From: Acidibrevibacterium fodinaquatile
GTDB lineage: Bacteria > Pseudomonadota > Alphaproteobacteria > Acetobacterales > Acetobacteraceae
DNA: 64,000 nt
Direction of reading: 5' to 3'
Assembly: GCF_003352165.1 (NCBI RefSeq)
Contig: NZ_CP029176.1
Span: forward strand, 1,488,001 to 1,552,000
The number at the start of each line of letters is the position of its first letter. Position 1 is the first letter of the stretch. Positions 43,543 to 53,237 of the stretch are shown here, one piece after another. Below the pieces are notes generated by a model. It worked only from the letters and a program-made list of their open reading frames with translations. It did no database searches and had not been told where the DNA came from. The translations under genes were made by a program, and so were the position numbers.

Positions 43543-45329
43543 TCAGCCCGCCGGGCGCGCGACCAAGGCCGGGAAGGCCTCCAGGCCGCCATTCTTACGC
43601 GGACGGATTGCCATTTTGTTCTGCGGCCGTGCGGGGAGGCGGAGATGTGTTCGGTATAAGTGGCAGCGCTCCCCCGCAACCACCGATAGTAGACTCCCGG
43701 AAACGGCCGTTCCTGGCGGGGTTTGTGCCCCGTTTGGGAGCGGCCGGCGTTCGCGTTCCGGCGCCATCGCCTGGGTCAAAATCACCGCCAAATCACCATG
43801 CAGCGCCGCCGCCAAGCCATCCGGCGCGGTCGCATCCGGCGTCAGCACCACCTTCTCAATCATCTGCCGCAACGCCTCGCCCGCCTCATGGCGAATGTCG
43901 GGCTCGTTCAGGCATTGTTCCAGCGCCGCCACCTTGCGCCGGTAAATCTCCGCCGCCCGCGGATGCAGCCGCGCCGGCGGCGCAGGCTTGGAAAGCGCCG
44001 CCAGCTCCGCCGTCAGCGAGGCTTTCTCCGCCTCCAGCGTGCCAAGCCGGCGGCGCAGCGTGTCATTCCACTCGCCATCCTCAATCGCCCGCACCACCGC
44101 GTCGAGCTTACGCTCGATGGCGGCCAGCGTGTCCTTCACCCGCCGCTCGCGCATCGCGTCGTCGCGCTGCAGCTCGGCAAGGCTCTCGGTGAACGCGGTG
44201 ACGAATTCCGCGACCAGCGCCGGCGTCAGCATATGTTCCCGGAGCCCGCCGAGAACCCGCGCCTCCAGCCGCTGGCGGGTGATGGTCACCGCGTTGTCGC
44301 ACGTGCCCTTGCTGCGCCGGGCCGCACAGCCATAGCGGTCCTTGCCAATAATCGTATACCCGCCACCACAACAGCCGCAGACCAAAACCCCGCTCAGCAG
44401 GAACTCGCGACGATGGGCGCGGTTGAGGGCGTTGCCGGTGCCCTCGTCATGGCATACCGCGTAACGCGCCGCTTGCTGGCGTGCCCGCACCGCATCCCAA
44501 AGCGGCTGGTCGATGATGCGCAGCTCCGGCACCGCCACCACCTCCCATTGCTCGCGCGGATTGACCCGGGCAAGGCGCTTGCCGGTGCGCGGGTCCTTCA
44601 CATACGAGCAGCGATTCCAGCTCAGCTCGCCGATATAAAGCGTGTTGTTGAGAATGCCGGTGCCGCGGTCGAGCTGGCCGCGAATGGTGGTATCGCCCCA
44701 CGGGCGGCCTTCGGGGCCGGGCACGGCTTCGGCGTTCAGCTCATGGGCGATGGTGCGGGCCGATTTGCCGGCGGCGTAGTCACGGAAAATCCGCCGCACG
44801 ATGGCCGCCTCGGCCTCGTTGATGCGACGCGCGCCAGCGCCGGAGGCATCCCCGGGCACGACGGCGTAGCCATAGGCGATGCCGCCCGGCACCCGTCCCG
44901 CCCCCGCGCCCGGCCGAGCTGGCCGCGCAGGGTTTTGTCGCGGAGGTCGGAGAGATACATCTGCGCCATCATGCCCATCACCCCGACATGCATCGGCGTC
45001 ACCTCGCCGCTGTTGGTGACGTGCAGCTTGACGCCATAAAAGGTCAGGCGGTCGAAGAAATCGGCGACATCGGCGAGCTTGCGCCCGAGCCGGTCGATGG
45101 CCTCGGCGACGACGACATCGAAGCGCCGCGCCTCGGCATCGGCGAGCAGGCGCTGGAAATCGGGACGAAACCGGCTGGCGCCGCTCTGCGCGCGGTCCTC
45201 ATAGGTGGTGGTCAGGGTCCAGCCCTGGCGCGCGATGTAGCGGCGGCAGACTTCCAACTGGTCTTCGATGGATGCGTCGCGCTGGTTGTCGGAGGAATAG
45301 CGAGCGTAGATGACGGCGCGGAGGGTCAT
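43543..45329 (-). pseudogene. serine recombinase B, frameshifted
   Basis: The catalytic part (44736-45329) reads VIYARYSSDNQRDASIEDQL and AEAIDRLGRKLADVADFFDR. The recombinase, zinc-ribbon and coiled-coil parts (43543-44892) read GGIAYGYAVVPGDAS, LLSGVLVCGCCGGGYTIIG and KDTLAAIERKLDAVVRAI. The two frames join across a G/C-rich indel around 44895-44920. Beyond the first 25 residues it differs widely from recombinase A. The tail after VVAG differs completely, reading ERCHLYRTHLRLPARPQNK. Confidence 0.88.
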
Positions 45330-45429
45330 GGGCGCAGCTCCAGCGGCAGGGCCGGCGATGATGTCGCGCCATCGCCCTGCCGGTCAAGAATGACGCATGG
45401 GTTTCGCGGTAAGTCGCGCGGCATGACGG

Positions 45430-45705
45430 TCAATGCCAGCGGCCATGACGCATGAGAACTATGACCGCGCCTATCACCAGCGCGGTGGCGGCCATAATGG
45501 CCGTCATGTCAATGGTGCCGCAACCGAGGCTGAGCCGCCGATAATCCTCCCGCGTCGCCTGCCTGGCCAGCAGGCGGGCAATCCAGGCGAGGGTCGGATG
45601 CGCATCCTGGAGAGGCACCGGCTTGGGTGCGGCCTCACGGCGCGCGGCGGCGTTGGTTGTTTCCGGTTTCGGCGATATGCGCCGGGTGTTCAGAGTATGC
45701 GTCAT
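45430..45705 (-). CDS. small single-span membrane protein, element B copy
   Basis: 91 aa, nearly identical to the protein at 23967-24242 (a few substitutions, such as REAAPKPVPLQDAHPTLAWI). It has the same C-terminal hydrophobic segment and the same spacing to the recombinase start. The region between 45706 and 45930 is an AT-rich spacer without a gene I can support. Confidence 0.7.
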   Translation of the reverse strand: MTHTLNTRRISPKPETTNAAARREAAPKPVPLQDAHPTLAWIARLLARQATREDYRRLSLGCGTIDMTAIMAATALVIGAVIVLMRHGRWH

Positions 45706-45930
45706 GTTCAATCCTCCCGTTTGGCGGACGAGGCCTTCACTCGCCGCGGTTAATGCACGACAACTCAAAATTCAGAACTGTCAATAACTCATGATAACGT
45801 GTGGGAATAATAATAGCAAGAACTAAAATTATAATATCTTCTATATTAAGGGACTCCATAGAGGCACATTCCGGCGTAAGTCGGAGAAAAGGCGCCCTTT
45901 TGGCGCGGCTGTGCGGATGGCGGGGACGGG

Positions 45931-46170
45931 TCAGAACAAATGGTCGACGACCAGCATGACGACGCCGACGATGTGACCGATGCAGATGACGATTTCGAGG
46001 CCGCGGTCGGCAACTTCGCGCCAGGTCTTCTCGCCCGGGTGGGAAGCGGGGCGCTGACGCGCGGCATATCCGGCACTCTGGCCATGATGCCGGGCCTTGG
46101 GGCGAGAGGAGATGACGGCGGCTCCCGACAGGGAGCGCGGTGTGCTACGGTGTTTGGCAGCTTGTGACAT
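45931..46170 (-). CDS. 79-aa membrane-anchored protein, unknown
   Basis: The start ATG at 46170 has GGAG upstream. MSQAAKHRSTPRSLSG is followed by a polar segment (SHPGEKTWREVADRGLEI) and a C-terminal hydrophobic stretch (CIGHIVGVVMLVVDHLF). In element A only the C-terminal half of this gene survives. Its leader and first codons there precede a PD-(D/E)XK gene instead. The function is unknown. Confidence 0.65.
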   Translation of the reverse strand: MSQAAKHRSTPRSLSGAAVISSRPKARHHGQSAGYAARQRPASHPGEKTWREVADRGLEIVICIGHIVGVVMLVVDHLF

Positions 46171-46962
46171 TGCTTACTCCAATGTTGCAGGTCAGGCCGG
46201 GTATGGTGCTGGTAACACCATGCTCGGCCGCTTTGTTTCCGGGGGGCGCCCGGCGCGCGGGAGAGGGAAGAATATGTCCACCCGTCTCTTGATATAAATA
46301 TAGTCTCACAATTGAATAACTTCAAGAGAAAAATAGACAAAGCACAAAAAAATACTGTATTGTCTCTTGCGTGACTGTTCTCACACCAGAGGATGCGAGA
46401 CGAAGGCCAACGGCTTCAATCCCATCGCCTTCAACCTCACTATCAAGCGCCGAATAATTCCCGCAGCCGTCATGACAGGCCGAAGCGTTACTGCATAGGC
46501 ATCGCAGCAGCAATTCCTTAACCGCTCTTTACCATTAGCGATGGCCGATGACTGGCAGAAAGCCGGGTACAATTTTCGTTCCAACGATTTTAGAAATATT
46601 TTCGCCCCATGTTCTTTTGCCTCCCATCGCCATCACTGGCGGGGCTGCGGAACCGGCGGCGCCGTGCCCGCACAAGGCGGGCACGGCGCCAAGGCTCGGG
46701 GCAGAGGGGAAGGCCACGACCTGGGCAAGCCGGAATTGGATGGCGGGAGCAAGTTCCTGGGATGCCGGAGGGGAATGTTGACAATAAAAATTGAGGGGGG
46801 AGAGGCAGAAAGAAAGGCAGAAAAAGAGCGAAATGCGCGCTTATACGTCGCTTCGCGACGTTGCTTGGGGAGGTGGTGGGAATTTTTGCTCAATAACCAT
46901 TTGTTCCTTGCATGGCGGCCGGGTAATATTTTGCAGTGGACAATTTTTACCCGGAATAACGC
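46171..46962. other. conserved non-coding leader of the relaxase gene, element B
   Basis: It matches 28706-29495 of element A closely and contains no convincing gene. It carries the same AT-rich promoter-like area and the same hairpin. Near-identity of non-coding sequence implies recent duplication or exchange. Confidence 0.55.
46658..46690. repeat. 14-bp inverted repeat upstream of relaxase B (oriT candidate)
   Basis: GGCGCCGTGCCCGC, loop ACAAG, GCGGGCACGGCGCC, identical to 29190-29222. Element B keeps this site although its relaxase is broken, so it might be mobilized in trans by the relaxase of element A. Confidence 0.55.
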
Positions 46963-49045
46963 GTGGCCATCTACCATTTTAGCGTCAAGATTATCTCCCG
47001 AGGCCAGGGCCGCAGCGTCATCGCCGCCGCCGCCTATCGCGCCGGAGAGAGGCTCCGCGACCACCATCTCGGCCGGTGGCAGAATTACACCCGCACAAAA
47101 GAGATGCTGGCGTTGGAGAGCGGTCTTGCGGCAACCGCCGAGGCGCTGGGAAAGGGCGGGCATAAGCCCGTGGCCCCGGCGCTGTGCCGCCAGCACGCCG
47201 AGGCTGCCGGGCTGGGGGACGAGCAGGCGCTGGCGCTCGGCCGTATCACCGGTGCCACCCATCTCGCCGCGGTGGTTGGCCATGCCGGCACCGGGAAGAG
47301 CACTCTGCTCGGGGCGGCGCGGGCGACGTGGGAAGCGGCGGGCTATCGCGTGCGCGGTGCCGCGCTTTCGGGGATTGCCGCCGAGGGGCTGCAGCAGGGG
47401 GCGGGGATAGAAAGCCGCACCATCGCCTCGCTGCTCCGGCAATGGGGGCAGGGGCGTGAGACGCTTTCGGCGCGTGATGTCCTGGTCGTCGACGAGGCGG
47501 GGATGGTCGGCTCGCGCGACCTCGCCGCCTTGCTGGCGGCGGTGCAAGCGGCGGGAGCGCGGCGAGCTGGGCCCTGACGTCATGCTGCCGACCCGGGACG
47601 GGAAAAAACCCTTTGCGGCCGGCGAGCGCATCTATTTTCTCCGCAATGAGCGCTCTCTCGGGGTGAAGAACGGCACGCTTGGCACGCTCGTTGCCATCGA
47701 GGGGGCGGGGGCGGGCGCTCATCTCAAGGTGCGGCTCGATAGCGGGCGCGAGGTGGTGTTCGCGCTCAAGGACTACGACGCCCTCGACCACGGCTATGCC
47801 GCGACGATGCACAAAGCCCAGGGCGTCACCGTCGACCATGCCCATGTGCTGCTGAGCGCGAGCATGGACCGTCATCTCACCTATGTCGCCCTCAGCCGCC
47901 ATCGCGAGAGCGTGCGGCTGCATTGGAGCGAGGAGGAGATGGGCAACAGCGCCCGCATGGCCGAGCGGCTCGCGCGCGCGCGGCGCAAGGAGAGCACGCT
48001 CGACTATGAGCCGGCGGCGGTTTCGACAGGCGTCGGCTTCGCCGTCCGCCGCGGCCTCGCCCCCGAAAGCGCTATCCTCGTTCCCGAAGCGCGGCCGGCG
48101 CCGCCAAGGGCCATGCCGCAACCGGCGGCGGCGATGGCCAAGGCATCGCCAGTGCCGGAGCCAAAAGCGTCTGCCGCAAAGCCGGCGTCCGATGTACCGC
48201 GGCCGCAGCCGCAACCGGTGCCCTTGTTCCGCAGGGGGGTGCTGACTCTGAGCAGGATGGTGACGACTCTGAAAAGTGCCATCGCCGTCGTGCTGCCGTC
48301 TTCGGCCGGAACGCCATCGCCTCAGGCAAAAGCCCAGCCTTCGGCAAAGCCGGTGGCGAAGGCGCAGCCAGTGGCAAGGACGACGCCAAAGCCGCCGGCT
48401 GCCAGGGTGGTTGCGAAAGCGCCGGCGCAAAAGCCGGGGTGCATGTCGTGGCTTGGCCAGGTAATGACCAAGGCGAAGAGCGCCATTGTCGCGATGTTGC
48501 CCTCGTCTCCCAAAGTGTCGGTGGCCAAGCCGCCGCCAGCGGCAAAGCCGATGGCGAAAGCACAATCGGCACAGTCGATGGTGAAGGCAGCTACAATGAT
48601 GAAGGTGCCATCAAAAGCGCGGGCGGCGTCATCCGCGACGGTGAAATCATCGGCGGAGGTTTCCGCGCCATCGCGGCAAGCGCAGGGCGCGGCGTTGTCT
48701 TCACCACAGATGCAGGGGCCGCAGCCGGTGGCGGAGCCAGCCGCAAAACCGCAGGCGGCACCACACTCGGCGCCGCAGCCGGAACGACCGCCAGCCCCGC
48801 CGGCAGCGCAACCCGTCAGGGCGCCATCGCCGCCGCGGGTGCCGGAAGCCGCGCCCACTGCGACGCGCCCGCGGAATCCCGGCGCGGCCTGCGGGGCAGA
48901 GATATTCGTGCCGAACAGCCGTGATAAAATCATCGCCCCGGCGCGGGGAAAAATACCGCAGCCGCGCCCAGAGCCAGAACCAACGCCCGAGCCCGAGCCC
49001 GAGCCCGAGCCGGAGCCGGAGCCGCCCAGCATGGGTATGGGATAA
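46963..49045 (+). pseudogene. TraA-like relaxase with two internal deletions
   Basis: It starts with GTG at 46963 where element A has ATG. After 46 residues, including the catalytic tyrosine, the sequence jumps to the position of residue 304 in A, removing the metal-binding histidines. A second deletion near 47560 joins GGCGGGAGCG copies and shifts the frame (first frame ends at 47577). The rest of the helicase domain and Ala/Pro-rich tail continue in the second frame to PPSMGMG. Neither relaxase nor helicase can be functional as a whole. Confidence 0.88.
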
Positions 49046-49206
49046 TCGTCGGGAGCCGCGCTAGGCCGCAGTACGAAGATTGGCATTGGCCGTTTGATCC
49101 ATAGCGACGGGCCTCCGAAAATCCCGGGGTGGTTCACGGGGTGCGGGAAAGCCGCCTGCCCATATCTGTGCGGGCGGCGCCGAATAGGCGAGCTACTCTG
49201 CCACGA

Positions 49207-49968
49207 TCAAAACGGTCGTTGGGAAAGGCGTTCTAAGCCGACCATCGCCTCGGAAACCTCCGCCGGGTCAAGGTCTTTGGAAAGCAGCTGACGCGCTGCG
49301 CTGTCTTGTCCCGCAAGCGCAAGGGTAGCTGCGAGATCCTGGCGTACCCTCGGACTCATGTCCTGGCTACTGGCCAGGGGCCGCAGCACCTCGAGGGCTT
49401 CCTTTTCGTGTCCTGAGACAGCGAGCGACACTCCGAGATTGACCCGTGCGGCCAGCATATCTGGCTTGAGGGCAAGTGCAGCGCGGTAGGATGTTTGCGC
49501 GGCGGGATGTTGGCCGAGCAAATCCCGCGCGATCCCAAGATCGTTCAGAGCGACTGCATTCGCGCGATCTTTAGCTAGAACGTCGGAAAACAGCTTCGCC
49601 GCGACCGCAGGATCCTGCGCAAGCCTAATCCTTCCAATGCCGAGCAGCGCTGTCGTATTGCTCGGGCTGATCTTGAGCGCGGTGGTGAAGCTTGCTTCCG
49701 CCTCGTCATAGCGCTTGAGTTGATAAAGCGCGTCTCCTTTGCGCAAATGCGCAAGCACATCATTGGGATTTTTTGAGAGAATTCCGTCGGCAACCTCCAG
49801 AGCCATTGCTGGCGCGCCGCCGAGCAATGCGGCGTCGGCGACCCTTAAGGTTGGTTCGCCGTTGCTAAGGGCGGGTGTCTGGGGCGGCAGCGAGAGCGTC
49901 GGCTTGCTTGATCCGCCGCAGGCCGCAAGGGCGAGCAATACTGCAACCAACGAACCCTGCTTGATCAT
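49207..49968 (-). CDS. tadD: TadD-like TPR lipoprotein
   Basis: The protein has 253 aa from the ATG at 49968 with GAGG upstream. The lipoprotein signal is LVAVLLALAACGGSS (lipidated Cys). Tetratricopeptide repeats follow (RKGDALYQLKRYDEAEASFT, ALNDLGIARDLLGQHPAAQT). TadD is the outer-membrane pilotin-like protein of Flp-pilus secretion. It is the last gene of the tad operon, 8 bp after tadC. Confidence 0.9.
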   Translation of the reverse strand: MIKQGSLVAVLLALAACGGSSKPTLSLPPQTPALSNGEPTLRVADAALLGGAPAMALEVADGILSKNPNDVLAHLRKGDALYQLKRYDEAEASFTTALKISPSNTTALLGIGRIRLAQDPAVAAKLFSDVLAKDRANAVALNDLGIARDLLGQHPAAQTSYRAALALKPDMLAARVNLGVSLAVSGHEKEALEVLRPLASSQDMSPRVRQDLAATLALAGQDSAARQLLSKDLDPAEVSEAMVGLERLSQRPF

Positions 49969-49976
49969 TCTGTGCC

Positions 49977-50903
49977 TCAATGGCTCATCATCCGCATCAC
50001 CTGTACCATCGCCGGGCCACCGACGACCAAAAAAACACAGGGAAGAATGAAAACGATCATCGGCACAGTGAGCAGCACCGGCAATCGCGCCGCCCGCGCC
50101 TCGAACCGGGTCAGCATCTCTTGGCGCATCTCCGCCGCCAAAGTCCTGAGTGCCTGGCTGAGCGGTGTGCCATATTGGATCGTTTGCACCAGGGTCGTCG
50201 CTAGACGCTTGATCCCATCGAGTCCGGTCCGGGTGCCGGCATTGAGCAAAGCGCCGCGCACATCGGAAGTGATGCGCAATTCGTTCGCGGTCTGCGCGAA
50301 TTCATCGGCGACCGCCGCGTGGGCATGGCGGATTTCGGTCGCGACCCTGAGGATCGTCGGCTCGAGGCCGAGCCCGGCCTCGGTGCAGATGACCATCAGA
50401 TCGAGCGCGTCCGGCAGCCCGCGCTCGAGCGCTTTTAAATGGTTTTTCCGCAGGCTGCGCAGGACGAAATCAGGCGCCAAAAGCCCAACCATGGCGGCGG
50501 CGGCGAGCAGGACATTGCGCGAGATGTCCGCGAGGCCGAGACGCGCCGAAAGCACGAGGCCGAGCGCCGGCATTGTCACCAGCAGTATAAGTTTTGCGCC
50601 GACGAATACCTCCAACCCATGCCCACGCCGGAATCCGGCCCGCGTGAGTGTGTGCTCGAGTTCGGCGCGGGTTCGGCCGGAAAGCAGGCCACTCCGCGAA
50701 ATCGCATTGCCGATCGCCGCGATCAGCCGGAGCGCAACGTTTCGGGAGCGCTCGCGCTGTCGCCGCTCCGCGCCCGGCTGGACAGCACGAAGGCGCGCGA
50801 GGATCCGCTCCTGGCCCGCCATCCGCCATAGTAGAACGCCGCTCGCGGCCAGAAGCGCTGCGAAGGATGCCGTCGCAAAGACAAGGATCGAGAGATTTTT
50901 CAT
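49977..50903 (-). CDS. tadC: TadC inner-membrane platform protein
   Basis: This 308-aa GspF-type protein has an N-terminal membrane segment (LVFATASFAALLAASGVLLW), the F domain (DLMVICTEAGLGLEPTILRV, LAETLVQTIQYGTPLSQALR-like) and terminal hydrophobic helices (VLLTVPMIVFILPCVFLVVG). It forms the platform of the Flp pilus together with TadB, encoded 10 bp upstream. Confidence 0.92.
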   Translation of the reverse strand: MKNLSILVFATASFAALLAASGVLLWRMAGQERILARLRAVQPGAERRQRERSRNVALRLIAAIGNAISRSGLLSGRTRAELEHTLTRAGFRRGHGLEVFVGAKLILLVTMPALGLVLSARLGLADISRNVLLAAAAMVGLLAPDFVLRSLRKNHLKALERGLPDALDLMVICTEAGLGLEPTILRVATEIRHAHAAVADEFAQTANELRITSDVRGALLNAGTRTGLDGIKRLATTLVQTIQYGTPLSQALRTLAAEMRQEMLTRFEARAARLPVLLTVPMIVFILPCVFLVVGGPAMVQVMRMMSH

Positions 50904-50913
50904 GGCGAGGTGC

Positions 50914-51873
50914 TCATGTCAGGCTGCGCCGGATTAGCCCGCGCATGATCATGATGCCGCCCGCGAGCATGCCGAGCGCGATGCCCATCAGGCGTTTGCC
51001 GCTGGGATCGAAGAACAGCACACCGATATAGCCGGGATTGATCAGCGCAAGTCCAGCACCGGCAAAAACCGGAAGCGCCGCGAGAATCCCGGCGCTGGTT
51101 TTTGCCTCCGACGCCAAAGCGTGGCCGCGTTCGCGCATCGCAACGCGCTTGCGGATGACATCGGCGAGGTTTTCGAGGGTCTCGGCGAGACCACCGCCAG
51201 TTTGGCTCTGCAGCGAAAGCGCGGTCGCGAAGAACCGGTATTCCGGCAAATTGTTGCGCACCCCCATCTGCTGCAGCGCTTCATCGAGAAGCATGCCGAT
51301 CGCGATCTTATCGGCAATGATAGTGAATTCCTGCCGCGTCGGATCGACGCTTTCCCGCGCCACCAGTCGTATCGCCTCGCTCACCGGAATGCCGACCCTG
51401 ACCGAACGCACGATCATGGCGAGAGCATCGGGAAATTGGCGAAACAGGGCGCTACGCCGGCGTTCGTCGAACCATTTGAATACCTGCCGACAAAGCAGGA
51501 TCCAGATCGGCACGACGAGAAAAAGCGAAGCCACGCCCAGCAGATTAGCGATGACGCCGGCCACCAGCCTGGCGCCGAGCAAGGCGGCCGGCAGGACAAT
51601 CCACCAGCGCACCGGATAATGATCGCGCCGCTCGGGATGAAATCCAAACAGCGCGACCGCGCGCTGCCAGGGTTTGGCGCCGCTGCTCCTAAGACCGATC
51701 CGAAACGGCGGCGCCTCGGCCGCGTGCGGTTGTCGCGCGTGCGGGGCGAGCACACGCCGGACGCGCGCCTGCCAAAGCTGTTCGCGTTCATGGCCGCGTT
51801 GTAGCAAAAGCGCGCTCACACTAAGCCCGGTCAAGCCGATGAAGCCCGCGAGCATCAGGCGGAGATCGAGCAT
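50914..51873 (-). CDS. tadB: TadB inner-membrane platform protein
   Basis: This 319-aa protein has a hydrophobic N-terminus, a GspF-like domain (FPDALAMIVRSVRVGIPVSE, LQSQTGGGLAETLENLADVI) and C-terminal membrane helices (AGILAALPVFAGAGLALINP). Its start overlaps the cpaF stop by a base, so expression is coupled. It partners TadC in the pilus assembly platform. Confidence 0.92.
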   Translation of the reverse strand: MLDLRLMLAGFIGLTGLSVSALLLQRGHEREQLWQARVRRVLAPHARQPHAAEAPPFRIGLRSSGAKPWQRAVALFGFHPERRDHYPVRWWIVLPAALLGARLVAGVIANLLGVASLFLVVPIWILLCRQVFKWFDERRRSALFRQFPDALAMIVRSVRVGIPVSEAIRLVARESVDPTRQEFTIIADKIAIGMLLDEALQQMGVRNNLPEYRFFATALSLQSQTGGGLAETLENLADVIRKRVAMRERGHALASEAKTSAGILAALPVFAGAGLALINPGYIGVLFFDPSGKRLMGIALGMLAGGIMIMRGLIRRSLT

Positions 51874-53237
51874 CAGCCGCGCTCCGCTTCGTCGAGCGCC
51901 GTCGTCCAGGCACGCTCCAGGCCGAAATAGCTCAGCCGGTCATGAAAATTCGGCCGCGCCCGGCTGACCCGATAGCGTACGCGAAGCCGGCCATCCAACC
52001 CCTCACCCTCGACCTCGAGGAGAAAGATGTCGTTCATGGTGACGACATCGCCCTCCATACCGCAGACTTCGGATACCTGCAGCACCCGCCGTCCGCCATC
52101 GCGTTGGCGCTCGACCTGCACGATGAGATCGATCGCGCTCACGATCTGGGTGCGGATGGCACGCGCGGGAAGGCCGATATTGCCCATCTGTACCATGCTC
52201 TCGATGCGTGTCAGGGCATCACGCGTCGTATTGGCGTGGACCGTGGACATCGAACCGTCATGGCCGGTGTTCATCGCTTGCAACATGTCGAACGCCTCGC
52301 CGCTGCGCACCTCGCCGACGATGATGCGGTCAGGGCGCATGCGGAGCGCGTTGCGCACCAGATCGCGCTGATTGATCTCACCGCGCCCTTCGAGGCTGGC
52401 TGGCCGGGTCTCGAGCCGCACGACATGCGGCTGCTGCAATTGCAGTTCGGCGGCGTCCTCGATTGTCACGATGCGCTCGCCGCCGTCGATCAGCCGTGAC
52501 ATCGCGTTGAGCAGCGTTGTTTTGCCCGAGCCGGTGCCGCCGGAAATGATGACGTTGAGCCTGATCCGGGACGCGATCTCGAGCACCCGCGCGACCGGCG
52601 CCGTCAGCGAGCCGAACTCGATCAATTTAGGAAAATCTATCTTCTTCTTGGCGAATTTGCGGATCGAGAGATAGGGCCCATCGAGGGCGAGCGGCGGGAA
52701 GACGATGTTGACGCGCGAGCCATCGGCGAGCCTTGCATCGACCATCGGGCTCGCTTCATCGATCCGCCGCCCAACCGCGGCGGCGATGCGCTGGCAGATA
52801 TTGGCGACATGGCCGGCATCGCGAAATCGCACCGCCGAGAGCATGAGTTTGCCGCCGCGCTCGACAAAGACACGCGTCGGACCGTTGACCATGATATCGG
52901 TGACCGCCTCGTCTTCGAGCAGGGGCTGCAACGGTCCGTGGCCGAGCATGTCGTCGACGAGACTGAACGCGAGTTCGCGCTGTTCGCGGGCATTGAGCTG
53001 TATGCGCCGCTCGGTCGCGATCTCGGCGATCAGCCGCTCCACCGCTTGCGCGAGCTTTTCCTGCGGCATGCCGGCGGCGGCGGCGGGGTCGAGCTGTTCG
53101 AGACAGAGGCTGCGCAGTGTGCCGAGCGAGGTGTCGGGCAGCGCTGGCGTGGGTTCGGCGCTGGTGCTTGCGGGCGCCGCGTCCGAGGTCGCGCGGCGGC
53201 GCCCGAACATCACGCCGCGGGGAACCGTCTCGCTCAT
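51873..53237 (-). CDS. cpaF: CpaF/TadA secretion ATPase
   Basis: This 454-aa protein has Walker A VIISGGTGSGKTTLLNAMS, an Asp box, Walker B RPDRIIVGEVRSGEAFDMLQ and a His box (GHDGSMSTVHA). It is the hexameric motor of Flp pilus assembly at the inner membrane. Start and stop overlap the neighbouring cpaE and tadB genes. Confidence 0.95.
   Translation of the reverse strand: MSETVPRGVMFGRRRATSDAAPASTSAEPTPALPDTSLGTLRSLCLEQLDPAAAAGMPQEKLAQAVERLIAEIATERRIQLNAREQRELAFSLVDDMLGHGPLQPLLEDEAVTDIMVNGPTRVFVERGGKLMLSAVRFRDAGHVANICQRIAAAVGRRIDEASPMVDARLADGSRVNIVFPPLALDGPYLSIRKFAKKKIDFPKLIEFGSLTAPVARVLEIASRIRLNVIISGGTGSGKTTLLNAMSRLIDGGERIVTIEDAAELQLQQPHVVRLETRPASLEGRGEINQRDLVRNALRMRPDRIIVGEVRSGEAFDMLQAMNTGHDGSMSTVHANTTRDALTRIESMVQMGNIGLPARAIRTQIVSAIDLIVQVERQRDGGRRVLQVSEVCGMEGDVVTMNDIFLLEVEGEGLDGRLRVRYRVSRARPNFHDRLSYFGLERAWTTALDEAERG

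Larger units (their letters stand above)
43543..49045. mobile_element. mobilizable element B, decayed relative of element A
   Basis: The order is the same as in element A: serine recombinase, 91-aa membrane protein, small protein, leader with hairpin, TraA-like relaxase. The segments 45256-46070, 46155-47095, 47093-47560 and 47560-48870 match A closely. The recombinase gene is frameshifted and the relaxase has two deletions, so this copy cannot move alone. Direct orientation relative to A allows recombination between them. Confidence 0.65.
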
